A stretch of 64,000 bases of DNA, taken from an uncultured Collinsella sp. GTDB lineage: Bacteria; Actinomycetota; Coriobacteriia; Coriobacteriales; Coriobacteriaceae. Below the pieces are notes generated by a model, which searched no databases, was not told the origin of the DNA, and saw only the letters and a list, made by a program, of their open reading frames with translations. Positions within the stretch are counted from its first letter, which is position 1. Each line of letters opens with the position of its first letter. The stretch lies in NCBI GenBank assembly GCA_900541875.1, contig UQLF01000003.1, positions 104,954 through 168,953 of the forward strand, in the 5' to 3' direction. The position numbers and the translations under genes are program-made. Positions 49,997-59,043 of the stretch are shown piece by piece.

Positions 49997-51175
49997 TTAC
50001 TTGCTGTTGACGATGCGCTCGACGTCGGAGGCGATCATGAACTCCTCATCCGTGGGGATGACGAAGATCTTGACCTTGGAATCCTTGGCGGACAGGCACC
50101 AAGCGCCGTCGCCACGCAGAGCGTTGCGGGCATGGTCCATCTTGACGCCCATAAAGGCCAGACGATCGGCCACGCCGGCGCGGACAGCCGGAGCGTGCTC
50201 GCCGATGCCGGCGGTAAAGACCAGGGTGTCCATGCCGCACATGGAAGTGGCCATCTCGGCAGCCTTGGCGGCAATCTTGTAAACGAACATATCGAAGGCG
50301 AGCTGGGCCTCGGGGTCACCGGCAGCGGCGAGCTCCTCGACGTTGCGGCAGTCGTTGGTCTTGCCGCCGGTCACAGCCAAAAGGCCGGACTTCTTGTTCA
50401 TCATCTCGTCGACCTCGTCGAAGGTGTAGCCACCTTCGCGCTGCAGGTAGCACACGGTAGCAGGGTCGATGGAGCCGCAGCGGGTGCCCATCATGACACC
50501 GTCGAGCGGCGTCAAGCCCATGGTGGTGTCCATGCACTTGCCGTCCTCGATGGCGCACAGGGAAGCGCCGGAACCGATGTGGCACACGACGACCTTGCGA
50601 GCCTCGCCGTTGGTCATCCCGGCAACCTTCTTGGAGATGTAGCGGTAGCTGGTGCCGTGGGCGCCGTACTTACGGATGTGCAGCTTGTCGCAGACGTCCT
50701 TGGGCAGGGCGTAGGTCTTGGCGACCTCGGGCATATTGAAGTGGAAAGCAGTGTCGTAGACCGTGACGTTGGGCAGGTCGGGATACTGCTCGAGGCAGTA
50801 CTCGATAACGTTGGCCTCAGGGTTGTTGTGCAGCGGGGCGAGCGGAGCGACCTCGCGGATCTTGGCGAGGACGTCCTCGTCGACGAGGGAGGAATCGCCG
50901 AAGTACCAACCGCCCTGAACGATACGGTGGCCGATGCCCTCGATCTTGACACCGTTGGCCTCGAGGTCCTTCAGGACGACCTCGATGGCGACCTTGTGGT
51001 CGGGGAACTCGATGTTCTCGGTCACCTTCTTGGAACCGTTGGCAGCGTGGGTGAAGGTACCGCCGGTAAAGCAGACGCGCTCGCAGGAGCCCTTTGCGGA
51101 CACCTTGTGGGACTTGGTATCGATGACCTGATACTTAAGCGTCGAAGATCCTGCGTTGACGACCAGAACGTTCAT
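49997..51175 (-). CDS. Acetate kinase paralogue, copy 2
   Basis: This protein has exactly the same length as copy 1 (392 residues) and is clearly related but much diverged. It keeps VLVVNAGSSTLKYQ, GHRIVQGG, MGTRCGSIDPATV and FTAGIGEH. It differs at two signature places: HGTSYRY instead of HGTSHRY, and CHIGSGASL instead of CHLGNGASL. It may have altered kinetics or act on another short-chain acyl phosphate. Its leader contains a GGCGGCG/CGCCGCC hairpin at 51193-51209. Confidence 0.9.
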   Translation of the reverse strand: MNVLVVNAGSSTLKYQVIDTKSHKVSAKGSCERVCFTGGTFTHAANGSKKVTENIEFPDHKVAIEVVLKDLEANGVKIEGIGHRIVQGGWYFGDSSLVDEDVLAKIREVAPLAPLHNNPEANVIEYCLEQYPDLPNVTVYDTAFHFNMPEVAKTYALPKDVCDKLHIRKYGAHGTSYRYISKKVAGMTNGEARKVVVCHIGSGASLCAIEDGKCMDTTMGLTPLDGVMMGTRCGSIDPATVCYLQREGGYTFDEVDEMMNKKSGLLAVTGGKTNDCRNVEELAAAGDPEAQLAFDMFVYKIAAKAAEMATSMCGMDTLVFTAGIGEHAPAVRAGVADRLAFMGVKMDHARNALRGDGAWCLSAKDSKVKIFVIPTDEEFMIASDVERIVNSK

Positions 51176-51228
51176 GTGTCTCCCTACTAACAGGCGGCGT
51201 GGCGCCGCCAGGTTACATACGCTTCAAT

Positions 51229-51262
51229 AATAAACCCAAACGCCCTCGCGCTCGGGTTTATT
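51229..51262 (-). terminator. Terminator after the HIT gene
   Basis: Arms AATAAACCC/GGGTTTATT enclose 16 bases, 62 bases after the HIT stop and upstream of ackA copy 2. Confidence 0.7.
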
Positions 51263-51323
51263 GGCGTTGATATATAAGTTATCGGTGTCTGAGCTTCCGT
51301 TTCATTGCAGGGAAGAAGCGCCC

Positions 51324-51659
51324 TCAGATGAGGTTCTCGCCCAGCTTCTTGCCGCCAAGAACGTGCATGTGGAAGTGCATGACGGTCTGGCCGGCGTTGG
51401 CACCCTTGTTGGAGATGACGCGGAAGCCGTCCTCCAGACCCTTGGCCTTGGCGACCTCCTGGACGGCGTGCGCCATGGCGCCCATGGTCTCGGCAGGTAC
51501 GTTGTCGGCGATGTCGCTGTAGTGCTTCTTGGGGATCACGAGCGTGTGGACCGGCGCCTGGGGGTTAAGGTCGTCGAACGCGATGACCTGGTCGTCCTCA
51601 TAGACAACGGTCGAGGGGATCTCGTGGTTGGCGATTTTGCAGAAGATGCAATCACACAT
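51324..51659 (-). CDS. HIT family nucleotide-binding protein
   Basis: This 111-residue histidine-triad protein is of the Hint/HinT type, which hydrolyses nucleoside phosphoramidates. The N-terminal CIFCKIANHEIPS, the EDDQVIAFDDLNPQAPVHTLVIPKKHY segment and the histidine triad MHFHMHVLGG are clear. It lies downstream of xseB by 49 bases on the same strand. Confidence 0.93.
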   Translation of the reverse strand: MCDCIFCKIANHEIPSTVVYEDDQVIAFDDLNPQAPVHTLVIPKKHYSDIADNVPAETMGAMAHAVQEVAKAKGLEDGFRVISNKGANAGQTVMHFHMHVLGGKKLGENLI

Positions 51660-51708
51660 AGCTGGTTCCTTTCTTACAGACCAAGGTAATTATATTTGGT
51701 CGAGATGG

Positions 51709-51975
51709 TTAGAACGAGAGGTTGTCGTCGGTGTTGGCAGCCTCGCCGTCGGCGAGCACGTCGTTGCCATCGACGTCCTTAAGGAGCACCGAGACTTTCT
51801 GCTCGGCATCGGACAGGCGGGTGCGCAGGCTTTTTAGAAGCTCGACACCGCGGGTATAGCTCTCGAGCGACTCCTCGAGCTCCATATCGCCCGACTCCAG
51901 GCTGCGGATGATGAGCTCCAACTCCTGCGAGGCCTGCTTGTACGTAAGCTGCTCGACCGGGGTCTTCTCTGCCAT
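51709..51975 (-). CDS. xseB: Exodeoxyribonuclease VII small subunit
   Basis: This 88-residue protein matches XseB, which assembles with XseA to degrade single-stranded DNA. The conserved stretch YKQASQELELIIRSLESGDMELEESLESYTRGVELLKSL is present. It is 42 bases downstream of xseA. An acidic C-terminal tail follows the core. Confidence 0.92.
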   Translation of the reverse strand: MAEKTPVEQLTYKQASQELELIIRSLESGDMELEESLESYTRGVELLKSLRTRLSDAEQKVSVLLKDVDGNDVLADGEAANTDDNLSF

Positions 51976-52017
51976 ATCTGTTTCCTTTCCTAAAGGTTTA
52001 TCGCTATGAAACGCGGG

Positions 52018-53496
52018 TTACTCGATCGTATCGACCGTTGCAGCCACGTTGCCGTCTGCCATACGCACGCGGATGGCGTCGCCCGGCTTAAAGGTCTTGG
52101 CGCTCGTAGCCACACCGTCATCGCTGTACGCGATGGAGTAACCGCGGGCAAGCACCTTGAGCGGCGACAGGGCATCGAGCGACGCGGCAGCTCGGCCCAG
52201 GTCGGACGCGGGTTTGTTGAGCATCGTACGTCCCTGATGCTCCAGACGGGAACTCGCAAGCGCGAGCGCATGGCGCTTGCCATCGAGCCCCGAGGTGTTT
52301 GCAACCAGGCGCTCGGGCAGGCGCTCAAAGTTGGAGCGGAATGCCCCGACCGAGCGTACTATGGCGCCCGACAGGCGATCGGCAGTCAGCGCAAGCTCCG
52401 ATTCGCGACGCTCAATCATAAATGTGGGGTCGTTGAGGCACGGGCGGCACGCAGCCGCATCGAGCGCATCGCCCAAGCGGGCCGTATAGGTATCCCAGGC
52501 GCGGCGACCGCGCTGGTCGAGCATCTCCAGATCAACCTGATTCGACCCAATCATCGATGCCATCGCGACGCCCAGACGCTGATGGCGCGTCTCGAGCACG
52601 TCGGCCAACTCCGTCATAGCCGGCGCCACCGATTCTGCCGCTGCCGTTGGCGTGGAGGCGCGACGGTCGCTCACCATGTCGCAAATCGAGGTATCGGGCT
52701 CATGGCCAATGCCGGTCACCACGGGCACGGGGCAAGCCGCCACCGCACGGGCAAGCTCCTCGTCGTTAAAGGTCATGAGGTCCTCGAAGGAGCCGCCGCC
52801 ACGGACAAGCAAAATGCAATCGGGCGCCGGCGTAATGGCAGCGGCGCGGCGCAAGCCTTCAATAAGCTCTGCCGGCGCGCCCTCGCCCTGGACCTTTGCG
52901 CCCACGCAGACAAGCTCGACGAGCGGGTTGCGACGGCGCAGCGTACGCTTGACGTCGTCGATCACGGCGCCCGAAAGCGAGGTGACGACCGCCACGCGTG
53001 AGCAGAACACCGGGATGCGGCGTTTACGGGACTCGTCCATCAGCCCCTCGCGGCGTAGCTTTTCGGCCAACTGCGCCACCTGTTGACGCAGCAGGCCCTC
53101 CCCCGCCAGCGAGAATGAGCGAGCGACGAAGCTCATACGACCCGTGGGCTTATAGAGGTTGAAGCTGCCCTTAAAGCTCACCTGCATGCCGTCACGCAGA
53201 TCGAAAGTGCGCTTGAGATAGGCGCCCTTCCAGATGATGCAGTCGACGGCCGCCGAATCGTCCTTGATTTGGAAGTAGCAGTGGCCGCTTCGGGCATTGG
53301 GACCACGAAAACCCGTGACCTCACCCAAAACGCTCAGCTGCGGAATGGCATCGAGCGCACCGGCAGCGATCTCCACCGCCTGGCTCACGCTGAGCTCTTT
53401 ACGCTCTTGCTCGTCCGATCCGTCGAACTCGGCGGAAACGGCATTGCCGGTCAGATTCCAGCCTGCCACGCAGCCCCCTTTCGTCATCGTGCACAT
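52018..53496 (-). CDS. xseA: Exodeoxyribonuclease VII large subunit
   Basis: This nuclease subunit has up to 492 residues. The N-terminal OB-fold (LSVSQAVEIAAGALDAIPQLSVLGEVTGF, SGHCYFQIKDDSAAVDCIIWKG) is followed by the catalytic core, with RIPVFCSRVAVVTSLSGAVIDDV, CILLVRGGGSFEDLMTFNDE and PVVTGIGHEPDTSICD. The C-terminus ends in VLARGYSIAYSDDG. The start is uncertain: ATG 53496, ATG 53487 or a GTG at 53469 with a G-rich site before it. Confidence 0.95.
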   Translation of the reverse strand: MCTMTKGGCVAGWNLTGNAVSAEFDGSDEQERKELSVSQAVEIAAGALDAIPQLSVLGEVTGFRGPNARSGHCYFQIKDDSAAVDCIIWKGAYLKRTFDLRDGMQVSFKGSFNLYKPTGRMSFVARSFSLAGEGLLRQQVAQLAEKLRREGLMDESRKRRIPVFCSRVAVVTSLSGAVIDDVKRTLRRRNPLVELVCVGAKVQGEGAPAELIEGLRRAAAITPAPDCILLVRGGGSFEDLMTFNDEELARAVAACPVPVVTGIGHEPDTSICDMVSDRRASTPTAAAESVAPAMTELADVLETRHQRLGVAMASMIGSNQVDLEMLDQRGRRAWDTYTARLGDALDAAACRPCLNDPTFMIERRESELALTADRLSGAIVRSVGAFRSNFERLPERLVANTSGLDGKRHALALASSRLEHQGRTMLNKPASDLGRAAASLDALSPLKVLARGYSIAYSDDGVATSAKTFKPGDAIRVRMADGNVAATVDTIE

Positions 53497-53584
53497 GGGC
53501 TCCGGCCCCGTGCAAATTCAAGTCCAACACATAGTACAGCGCCGCGAGGACACGAATCCCCACGGCGCCCGTCGGTCCCATTTG

Positions 53585-54289
53585 TTATCGGTTGGAGTTT
53601 CTGTTGTAGCGAGCCATCAGGTAGAGCAGTTGAATAATCGAAGTGAGCGCTGCGGCCACATAGGTAAGCGCGGCTGCCGTCAGGACCTTCTTGGCACCGT
53701 TGACCTGCTTGGAGCTCATGCCCGACTGCTCGATATACGCCACGGCGCGGCGACTGGCATCGATCTCGACCGGCAACGTAACCAGCTGGAACAGCACGCT
53801 AAACGAGAAGAAGACCAGCGCGAGGGTCGTGAGCCCCGCGATGTTCATGAACAGACCCATGAGCAGCACGATCGTCCAGGTGTTTTGGGTAAAGTTGACG
53901 ACGGGGACCAAAGCGGTACGTACCTTCATCATGGCATAACCACTTTGACGCTGGGCGGCATGGCCCGCCTCATGGCAGGCGACGGCAACGCTTGCGACCG
54001 ACCCACCCGAGCGGTTGGCATCCGACAGATACAGGTTGTTGTCCTGCGGGTTGTAATGATCGGTGAGCTCGCCGGCAACGCCCTTGATGCCCACGGCGCT
54101 ACAACCGTTGGCATTGAGCATGCGGCGAGCGTCCGTGGCACCCGTATCGCCGTCCGAGCGCACCTTAGACCACGTCTTGTACGTCGAGTTGATATAGCTC
54201 TGCGCGGCAAGGCCGAGCACCGTGCAGACAAGAACAACCAGCAGGTACAGCGGGTCAATGCCAAAGCCGTATCCATAGTAATAAGGCAT
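53585..54289 (-). CDS. YugP-type zinc metallopeptidase
   Basis: This 234-residue membrane protein belongs to the YugP neutral zinc metallopeptidase family. The zinc motif HEAGHA (ACHEAGHAAQRQSGY) lies near residue 105, between an N-terminal membrane helix (LLVVLVCTVLGLAAQSYI) and two or three helices in the second half. The GVAGELTDHYNPQDNNLYLSD stretch is typical. The function is unknown; the active site should face the cytoplasm or membrane surface. Confidence 0.88.
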   Translation of the reverse strand: MPYYYGYGFGIDPLYLLVVLVCTVLGLAAQSYINSTYKTWSKVRSDGDTGATDARRMLNANGCSAVGIKGVAGELTDHYNPQDNNLYLSDANRSGGSVASVAVACHEAGHAAQRQSGYAMMKVRTALVPVVNFTQNTWTIVLLMGLFMNIAGLTTLALVFFSFSVLFQLVTLPVEIDASRRAVAYIEQSGMSSKQVNGAKKVLTAAALTYVAAALTSIIQLLYLMARYNRNSNR

Positions 54290-54353
54290 GCGAATTCCTC
54301 CGAATCGAGTTACACGTTGGAGGCATTCTACCCACTCAGCCGACTAGGCTTCC

Positions 54354-55487
54354 CTATAACAACTCAATCTTTCCGTCCTTCACGGTGAGTCCCATATTGC
54401 CCGAGAGCAAATCGTCCAGGCGCGAGCCCACGAGCTCAAAGCGCCAACCTTCGCGCAGGGGGCTTTGCTCGGGATGCTCGATGTAATCGGCCAGGTCATC
54501 GCGCGAGGCAATGACCGAGGTCGCCACGCCCGAGCGCTCGGCAACCAGGCGAATGAGCGCATACATCAGGTCCGTCACGCTCTCCAACTCCGGCGAAATC
54601 TGACGGTGCCCGCGCACCATGAGCGGCAGGCGATCGTGCGGGCAGCTCGCGCCGCGCTTGATGGCCATCAGCGCGCCGTCCACGTCGCGCTCCCCCAGCT
54701 GATCGGTGCCGCGGATGCTGCGGAACTCCTCGACACGCACGGGATTACGTTTAACCAGGGCCAGCAGCGTATCGTCGGACATAACCCACTTGCGCGGGAT
54801 GTTGCGGCGCTCGGCGCGGTCCTCGCGCCAAGCGGCAAGCTCGCGCGCGATGCCCAGCTGATGGCGGCTACACGAGTTGATGCGCTTGACCTTGCGGAAT
54901 GCCTCATGGCGGTCGGCGCGGTAGTGCGACTCGTCGGCCAGCGGACGCAATTCATCGAGCACCCAGTCCACGCGGCCCAGCTCACGCAGGCGGCTCATCA
55001 TCTCGGTATAGGCGACGATCAGGTACTTGACGTCATCAATCGCGTACTCGATTTGTTTATCGGTCAGCGGGCGACGCGACCAGTCGGTCAGTGACTCGGT
55101 CTTGGGCAATGAGACGCCGCAAAACGTCTGCACGAGCGCGCCGTAGGAAATCTGCTGACGCTCGCCCAAAAAGGCGGCGGCCACCTGCGTGTCAAAAATC
55201 GGACGCGGCAGCACGCCTACGGTATGGAGCATGACCTCCATATCCTGCGAGCAGGCGTGGAAGACCTTGGTCACGCTCTCGTCGGCCATAAGCTCGGCCA
55301 GCGGCGATAGGTCGTCGATTACCAGGGGATCGACCGCTACGCTCTCGGCAGGGGTGGCAATCTGAACCAAACACAGACGCGGATGGAACGTGCGCTCGCG
55401 CAAAAACTCGGTATCGACGGCAATCGCGTCGAACTCACGGGCGCGCTGGCAAAAGTCGAGTAGAGCCTGATGTGTGGAAATGTACAT
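54354..55487 (-). CDS. rnd: Ribonuclease D
   Basis: This 3'-5' exoribonuclease of about 377 residues trims tRNA and other small RNAs. The DEDD exonuclease motifs are seen: AVDTEFLRE, the HACSQDMEV segment and YAIDDVKYL. A helical HRDC-like region follows (IARELAAWREDRAERRNIPRKWVMSDDTLLALV). The ATG at 55487 (MYISTHQALLDFC) fits the family start. The gene is divergent from the lipid kinase. Confidence 0.92.
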   Translation of the reverse strand: MYISTHQALLDFCQRAREFDAIAVDTEFLRERTFHPRLCLVQIATPAESVAVDPLVIDDLSPLAELMADESVTKVFHACSQDMEVMLHTVGVLPRPIFDTQVAAAFLGERQQISYGALVQTFCGVSLPKTESLTDWSRRPLTDKQIEYAIDDVKYLIVAYTEMMSRLRELGRVDWVLDELRPLADESHYRADRHEAFRKVKRINSCSRHQLGIARELAAWREDRAERRNIPRKWVMSDDTLLALVKRNPVRVEEFRSIRGTDQLGERDVDGALMAIKRGASCPHDRLPLMVRGHRQISPELESVTDLMYALIRLVAERSGVATSVIASRDDLADYIEHPEQSPLREGWRFELVGSRLDDLLSGNMGLTVKDGKIELL

Positions 55488-55585
55488 ATCAACCCATCGA
55501 ATAAGGTTAGGCCCGAAAAACACGGGTAGGATATCGGCATTGCCTTACAACTATACTCGGTTAGTCACAGAACGGGAACGTAAGT

Positions 55586-56503
55586 ATGCGCTGCCTTATC
55601 ATCCACAACCCGGCATCGGGCCCCAGCTCAGATGAAATCTACGCATTCACGCACGCCCTCGCGCAGGGCGGCGACGAGGTCGTGATGCGTTTTATCGGCG
55701 ATGGTATGGAACCCGAGGATGCCGTGGCGGACGTGCGCGAATTCGATCGCGTGGTCGTTTCGGGCGGCGACGGCACCGTCTCCAACGTGCTCGACCAGAT
55801 GCGCGGGTGCGGTGTCCCCACGCTCGTCTTCCCCTCCGGCACGGCCTGCCTGTTCTTCAACAACATTGGCAACGCCCCCGAAGCCGCGGCGCTCGCCAAG
55901 GCCTGCCGCGCCGGTCGCACGGTCAAAGTGGACATGGGCGAGCTCTTTTGGCTCGACGAGGACGGCAACGAGAAGCGCCACGGCTTTATCATCATCGCCG
56001 GCTCGGGCTTCGACGCCGAGATCATGATGAAGGCCGCCCCCACCAAAAACGACATCGGCGAGATCGCCTACTTCCTCTCCGCGCTCGCCACGCCCAACCC
56101 CACGGTGGCGCACTTTACGATTGAGCACGACGGCATTGTCGAGGAGCTCGACGGCATTTGCTGCATGGCCGGCAACACCTCGGTCATCCAAAACGACATC
56201 AACCTGTTCCCCGACTGCCGCATGAACGATGGCATGGTCGACATTGCGGTCATCGAACCCGTAAAAACTGTGCAGCTTCTACCGACTGTGATCACCGCCG
56301 CACTCGACCCCGCCGGCAAGGTACTCGGGCGCCCGCAGTTCAAGATCATCCAGACCAAGGAAGCCAAGATCACCTGCACCCCGTCGCTGGGCATGCAGTT
56401 CGATGGCGAGATCATCTCCAGCAACTCAGGCGTCTTTGGTGCCCGCGCACTTCCGCAATGCCTCGACCTCATCGTCGATGAATTCTCACCGCTTGGTAAA
56501 TAG
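55586..56503 (+). CDS. Diacylglycerol/lipid kinase family protein
   Basis: This 305-residue protein has the DAGK catalytic domain: IIHNPASGPSSDEI at the N-terminus, VVSGGDGTVSNVLDQMRG as the nucleotide loop, then FPSGTACLFFNNIG. The C-terminal part has the GxDAEIM and QFDGEIISSN segments. Such enzymes phosphorylate diacylglycerol or sphingoid bases; the substrate is not determined here. A 30-codon membrane peptide gene follows nine bases later. Confidence 0.9.
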   Translation: MRCLIIHNPASGPSSDEIYAFTHALAQGGDEVVMRFIGDGMEPEDAVADVREFDRVVVSGGDGTVSNVLDQMRGCGVPTLVFPSGTACLFFNNIGNAPEAAALAKACRAGRTVKVDMGELFWLDEDGNEKRHGFIIIAGSGFDAEIMMKAAPTKNDIGEIAYFLSALATPNPTVAHFTIEHDGIVEELDGICCMAGNTSVIQNDINLFPDCRMNDGMVDIAVIEPVKTVQLLPTVITAALDPAGKVLGRPQFKIIQTKEAKITCTPSLGMQFDGEIISSNSGVFGARALPQCLDLIVDEFSPLGK

Positions 56504-56512
56504 GAGGACCCC

Positions 56513-56605
56513 ATGAACGACAATCCCCTGATCGGCTTTATTGTCATCGTCTTGGCCATGCTCGTCGGTTACGCCATCAACGTGATTCACCGCCGAAAGA
56601 AGTAA
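56513..56605 (+). CDS. 30-residue single-pass membrane peptide
   Basis: A small gene starts nine bases after the lipid kinase stop, with AGGAGG at ideal spacing before its ATG. The product has a short polar start (MNDNP), one hydrophobic helix (LIGFIVIVLAMLVGYAINVI) and a basic end (HRRKK), so the C-terminus should be cytoplasmic. A terminator follows directly, making a two-gene transcript. It may modulate or anchor the kinase; I know of no family for it. Confidence 0.75.
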   Translation: MNDNPLIGFIVIVLAMLVGYAINVIHRRKK

Positions 56606-56639
56606 TTCCACATTGGTCTGATATTCATCCAATTATCGT

Positions 56640-56682
56640 CTCTCCCGTTGTTTATGCAAATCCTAAACAGCGGGAGAGTTTT
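56640..56682 (+). terminator. Terminator after the lipid kinase operon
   Basis: Arms CTCTCCCG/CGGGAGAG extended by TTGTTTA/TAAACA are followed by TTTT, 35 bases after the small gene. Confidence 0.88.
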
Positions 56683-56913
56683 CTTTTTGACCGCCGTCTA
56701 ATGCTTTATTCAGCTACAGTAAATGCAGGGTGCCTTTATTTAACTAAAGCCATAAAATGAGTATTATTATCCGTTCATCGTATATTTCTTCACGCTCATC
56801 GAGTAAAAGCTGTTGTCGAATGAATACTCTTTATACTTCCTTTAGGCTAATAGATGTATTTATTAGCTGAAATCCTGCACGGTTCCGCGGGGTTTCAACG
56901 GTTGGGAGGGATT
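56683..56913 (+). other. AT-rich upstream region of the C69 peptidase
   Basis: This short, AT-rich non-coding stretch should hold the promoter of the C69 peptidase gene. No clear -35/-10 pair or repeat was resolved. Confidence 0.4.
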
Positions 56914-58716
56914 ATGAGGTTTACTCATCCTGTCAACACGCTCAAAAAGCTCGGCTGCGGCCTAGCGTTTGGAGCAGCGGCCATCATGGCCATGCCGACT
57001 TCGGCACTCGCCTGCACCCAGATCTACATGGGCAGCAAGCTCACGGCAGACGGCAACACGTACTACGGCCGTTCCGAGGACTTCGGTCCGCGCTATGTCA
57101 AGCACTTTGGCATTGAGCCCGCACACAAGGACGGCAACGAGTACACCTCGGTCGAGTCCGGTTTTGAGTACAAGTCCAAGGGCGCAACCTACCGCTACAC
57201 CTTCGTTCGCGACAACCCCTCACAGTGGGAAGATCGCTACGACGCATATTCCGAGGCAGGCATCAACGAGAAGGGCGTCTCCTGCTCTGCCACGTTGAGC
57301 ACCTCCTATAACGAGAAGGCCGAAGAGGCCGACCCCATCACCGAGGAGACTGGCATTGGCGAGTACAGCTATGCCAGCGTCATCCTGGGCGAGAGTGCCA
57401 CGGCCCGCGAGGGCGTCGAGCTCATCGGCAGCCTGATTGACGAGCAGGGCGTCTGCTCCAACGACCAGATCATCATCGCCGACAGCACCGAGACCTGGCT
57501 GTTCGCCGCGCTTTCCGGCCATCAGTGGATTGCCATGAAGCTCGCCGATGATATCGCCTCGCTCAACCCCAACATCGGCAACCTCACCTATAACGTCGAC
57601 CTCGATGACACCGAGAACTGTCTCCATTCCGAGGGCATTGAGTCCATGCCTAAGGAGAAGGGCTTTGCCGAGTACACCGACGGCAAGTTCGACGTCGCCA
57701 AGACCTACGGCGAGGAGATCAGCGAGGCTGGTATGCACCAGTGGTCGCGCTATATCCAGGGTCGCGATTACTTCATGGCTCCGCTTGCCGAGGGCACCGA
57801 CTACGAGATCGTCAAGGACGAGCGCGAAGACGCTCGCGCGACGACCGGCGCCCTGGTCCACGAGATGCAGCCGCTGTTCTTCCAGCCCGGCAAGTCCGAC
57901 TGGAACACCTTTGAGATGATTCGTTCCTTCGCCGCTCGCGGCGAGAATGTCGCCGGCCTCAACGCCAACACCGACGGCGCCTATGCCATCGGCTCCAACC
58001 GCAACACCGAGATCCACACCTTCCAGATCCGTCACGGCATGGATCCCGAGATCGCGACCATTCAGTGGGAGATGCTCTCCAACGCCGAGTTCTCCGTCGC
58101 CATCCCTCTCTACTCCGCACTGCTCACCGAGGTCAGCCCCTACTTCAGCGATCAGGATGTCTCCTTCGATCACTGCGAAGAGGAAGACGTCGTGAACAAC
58201 GAGGAGCCCAAGAACTCCATCAACTACGTCCTCATGGACATCAACACGCTCGCCTATGAGAACCGCGACCACTGCGCCACCGGCGTCCGCGCCTATCTCG
58301 ATGCCCTGCAGAAGGAACTCATCGAGCAGAACCTGACCGTCGACGAGGCCATGCAGGCCGAAGAAGGCACCGAAGCCCGCACCGCCCTGGCCAACAAGGC
58401 CGGCAAGGCTGCAACCAAGAACACCTATGTTAAGTGCAAGGCCATGCTCGAGGAGATGCGCGACTACCTCAAGGAGGGCGATTTCTCCGAGGAGTTCGTC
58501 CCGAGCGACTACGATGCTGACAACGACTGCCTGGTCGAGTCCATCACCTACGCCGACGAGGCCCTTTCCGATGAGGACGTGGCCGAGCCCGAGGCCGAAG
58601 AGGAAGAGGCCACCGAGGAGAAGTCCGAGGGCAACAACATGGCCGCCATGGCCGTTGGCGCCGTCGTCATCATCGGTGTCTGCGGCTTCGTGCTCTATCG
58701 TCGCAAGAAGGCCTAA
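56914..58716 (+). CDS. Membrane-anchored C69-family dipeptidase
   Basis: This 600-residue enzyme of peptidase family C69 (PepD-like N-terminal nucleophile hydrolase) appears secreted. The signal peptide (LGCGLAFGAAAIMAMPTSALA) would be cut just before Cys, giving the N-terminal nucleophile C of ACTQIYMGSKLTADG. Family stretches YYGRSEDFG, GINEKGVSCSATLS and TETWLFAALSGHQW follow. The C-terminus has a Glu-rich linker, a transmembrane helix (MAVGAVVIIGVCGFVLY) and RRKKA, so the enzyme stays on the cell surface without an LPXTG motif. The ATG follows GGGAGGG. Confidence 0.9.
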   Translation: MRFTHPVNTLKKLGCGLAFGAAAIMAMPTSALACTQIYMGSKLTADGNTYYGRSEDFGPRYVKHFGIEPAHKDGNEYTSVESGFEYKSKGATYRYTFVRDNPSQWEDRYDAYSEAGINEKGVSCSATLSTSYNEKAEEADPITEETGIGEYSYASVILGESATAREGVELIGSLIDEQGVCSNDQIIIADSTETWLFAALSGHQWIAMKLADDIASLNPNIGNLTYNVDLDDTENCLHSEGIESMPKEKGFAEYTDGKFDVAKTYGEEISEAGMHQWSRYIQGRDYFMAPLAEGTDYEIVKDEREDARATTGALVHEMQPLFFQPGKSDWNTFEMIRSFAARGENVAGLNANTDGAYAIGSNRNTEIHTFQIRHGMDPEIATIQWEMLSNAEFSVAIPLYSALLTEVSPYFSDQDVSFDHCEEEDVVNNEEPKNSINYVLMDINTLAYENRDHCATGVRAYLDALQKELIEQNLTVDEAMQAEEGTEARTALANKAGKAATKNTYVKCKAMLEEMRDYLKEGDFSEEFVPSDYDADNDCLVESITYADEALSDEDVAEPEAEEEEATEEKSEGNNMAAMAVGAVVIIGVCGFVLYRRKKA

Positions 58717-58733
58717 GGCCCTCACGCTCTAAG

Positions 58734-58767
58734 GGAGGGCAAGACAGTGCGAGCGGTCTTGCCCTCC
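58734..58767 (+). terminator. Hairpin after the C69 peptidase
   Basis: The stem GGAGGGCAAGAC/GTCTTGCCCTCC with a 10-base loop lies 18 bases after the stop. It has no T tract. Confidence 0.65.
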
Positions 58768-58907
58768 TCGCCTGTCATCCGACCGGCGGGAAACATCGCC
58801 GAAATCTTTTCAAAAAAGATTCCCTGCACACACTTCGCTGTGCTATAGTGCAGCGCAATAGCAACTAGGTGCGACCGCGCCACGGTATCACGAAAGGAGC
58901 CACCAAC

Positions 58908-58976
58908 ATGAAGAACACGATGACGTCTCTCAACAACTGGTGGTGGCGTGATGCGAATGCGATCGGTCGACAGTGA
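58908..58976 (+). CDS. Trp-rich leader peptide
   Basis: This 22-codon frame has AAAGGAG eight bases before its ATG. Residues 11-13 are Trp-Trp-Trp, in the context NNWWWRDANAIGRQ. Consecutive Trp codons in a short translated leader ahead of a terminator are the hallmark of ribosome-mediated tryptophan attenuation. The stop codon is 37 bases before the terminator stem. Confidence 0.85.
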   Translation: MKNTMTSLNNWWWRDANAIGRQ

Positions 58977-59012
58977 GTCCCTCACGCCTGTTTTTGCGCT
59001 CTAGGTGATTGG

Positions 59013-59043
59013 AAGGCCTCCGGTTTCGACCGGGGGCTTTTTT
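59013..59043 (+). terminator. Attenuator terminator before the ECF S component
   Basis: A 12-base-pair stem (aaggcctccggt with G-T wobbles) has a TTCG loop and a run of six T. It is 80 bases before the transporter start, so it must be read through for expression. Confidence 0.88.
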
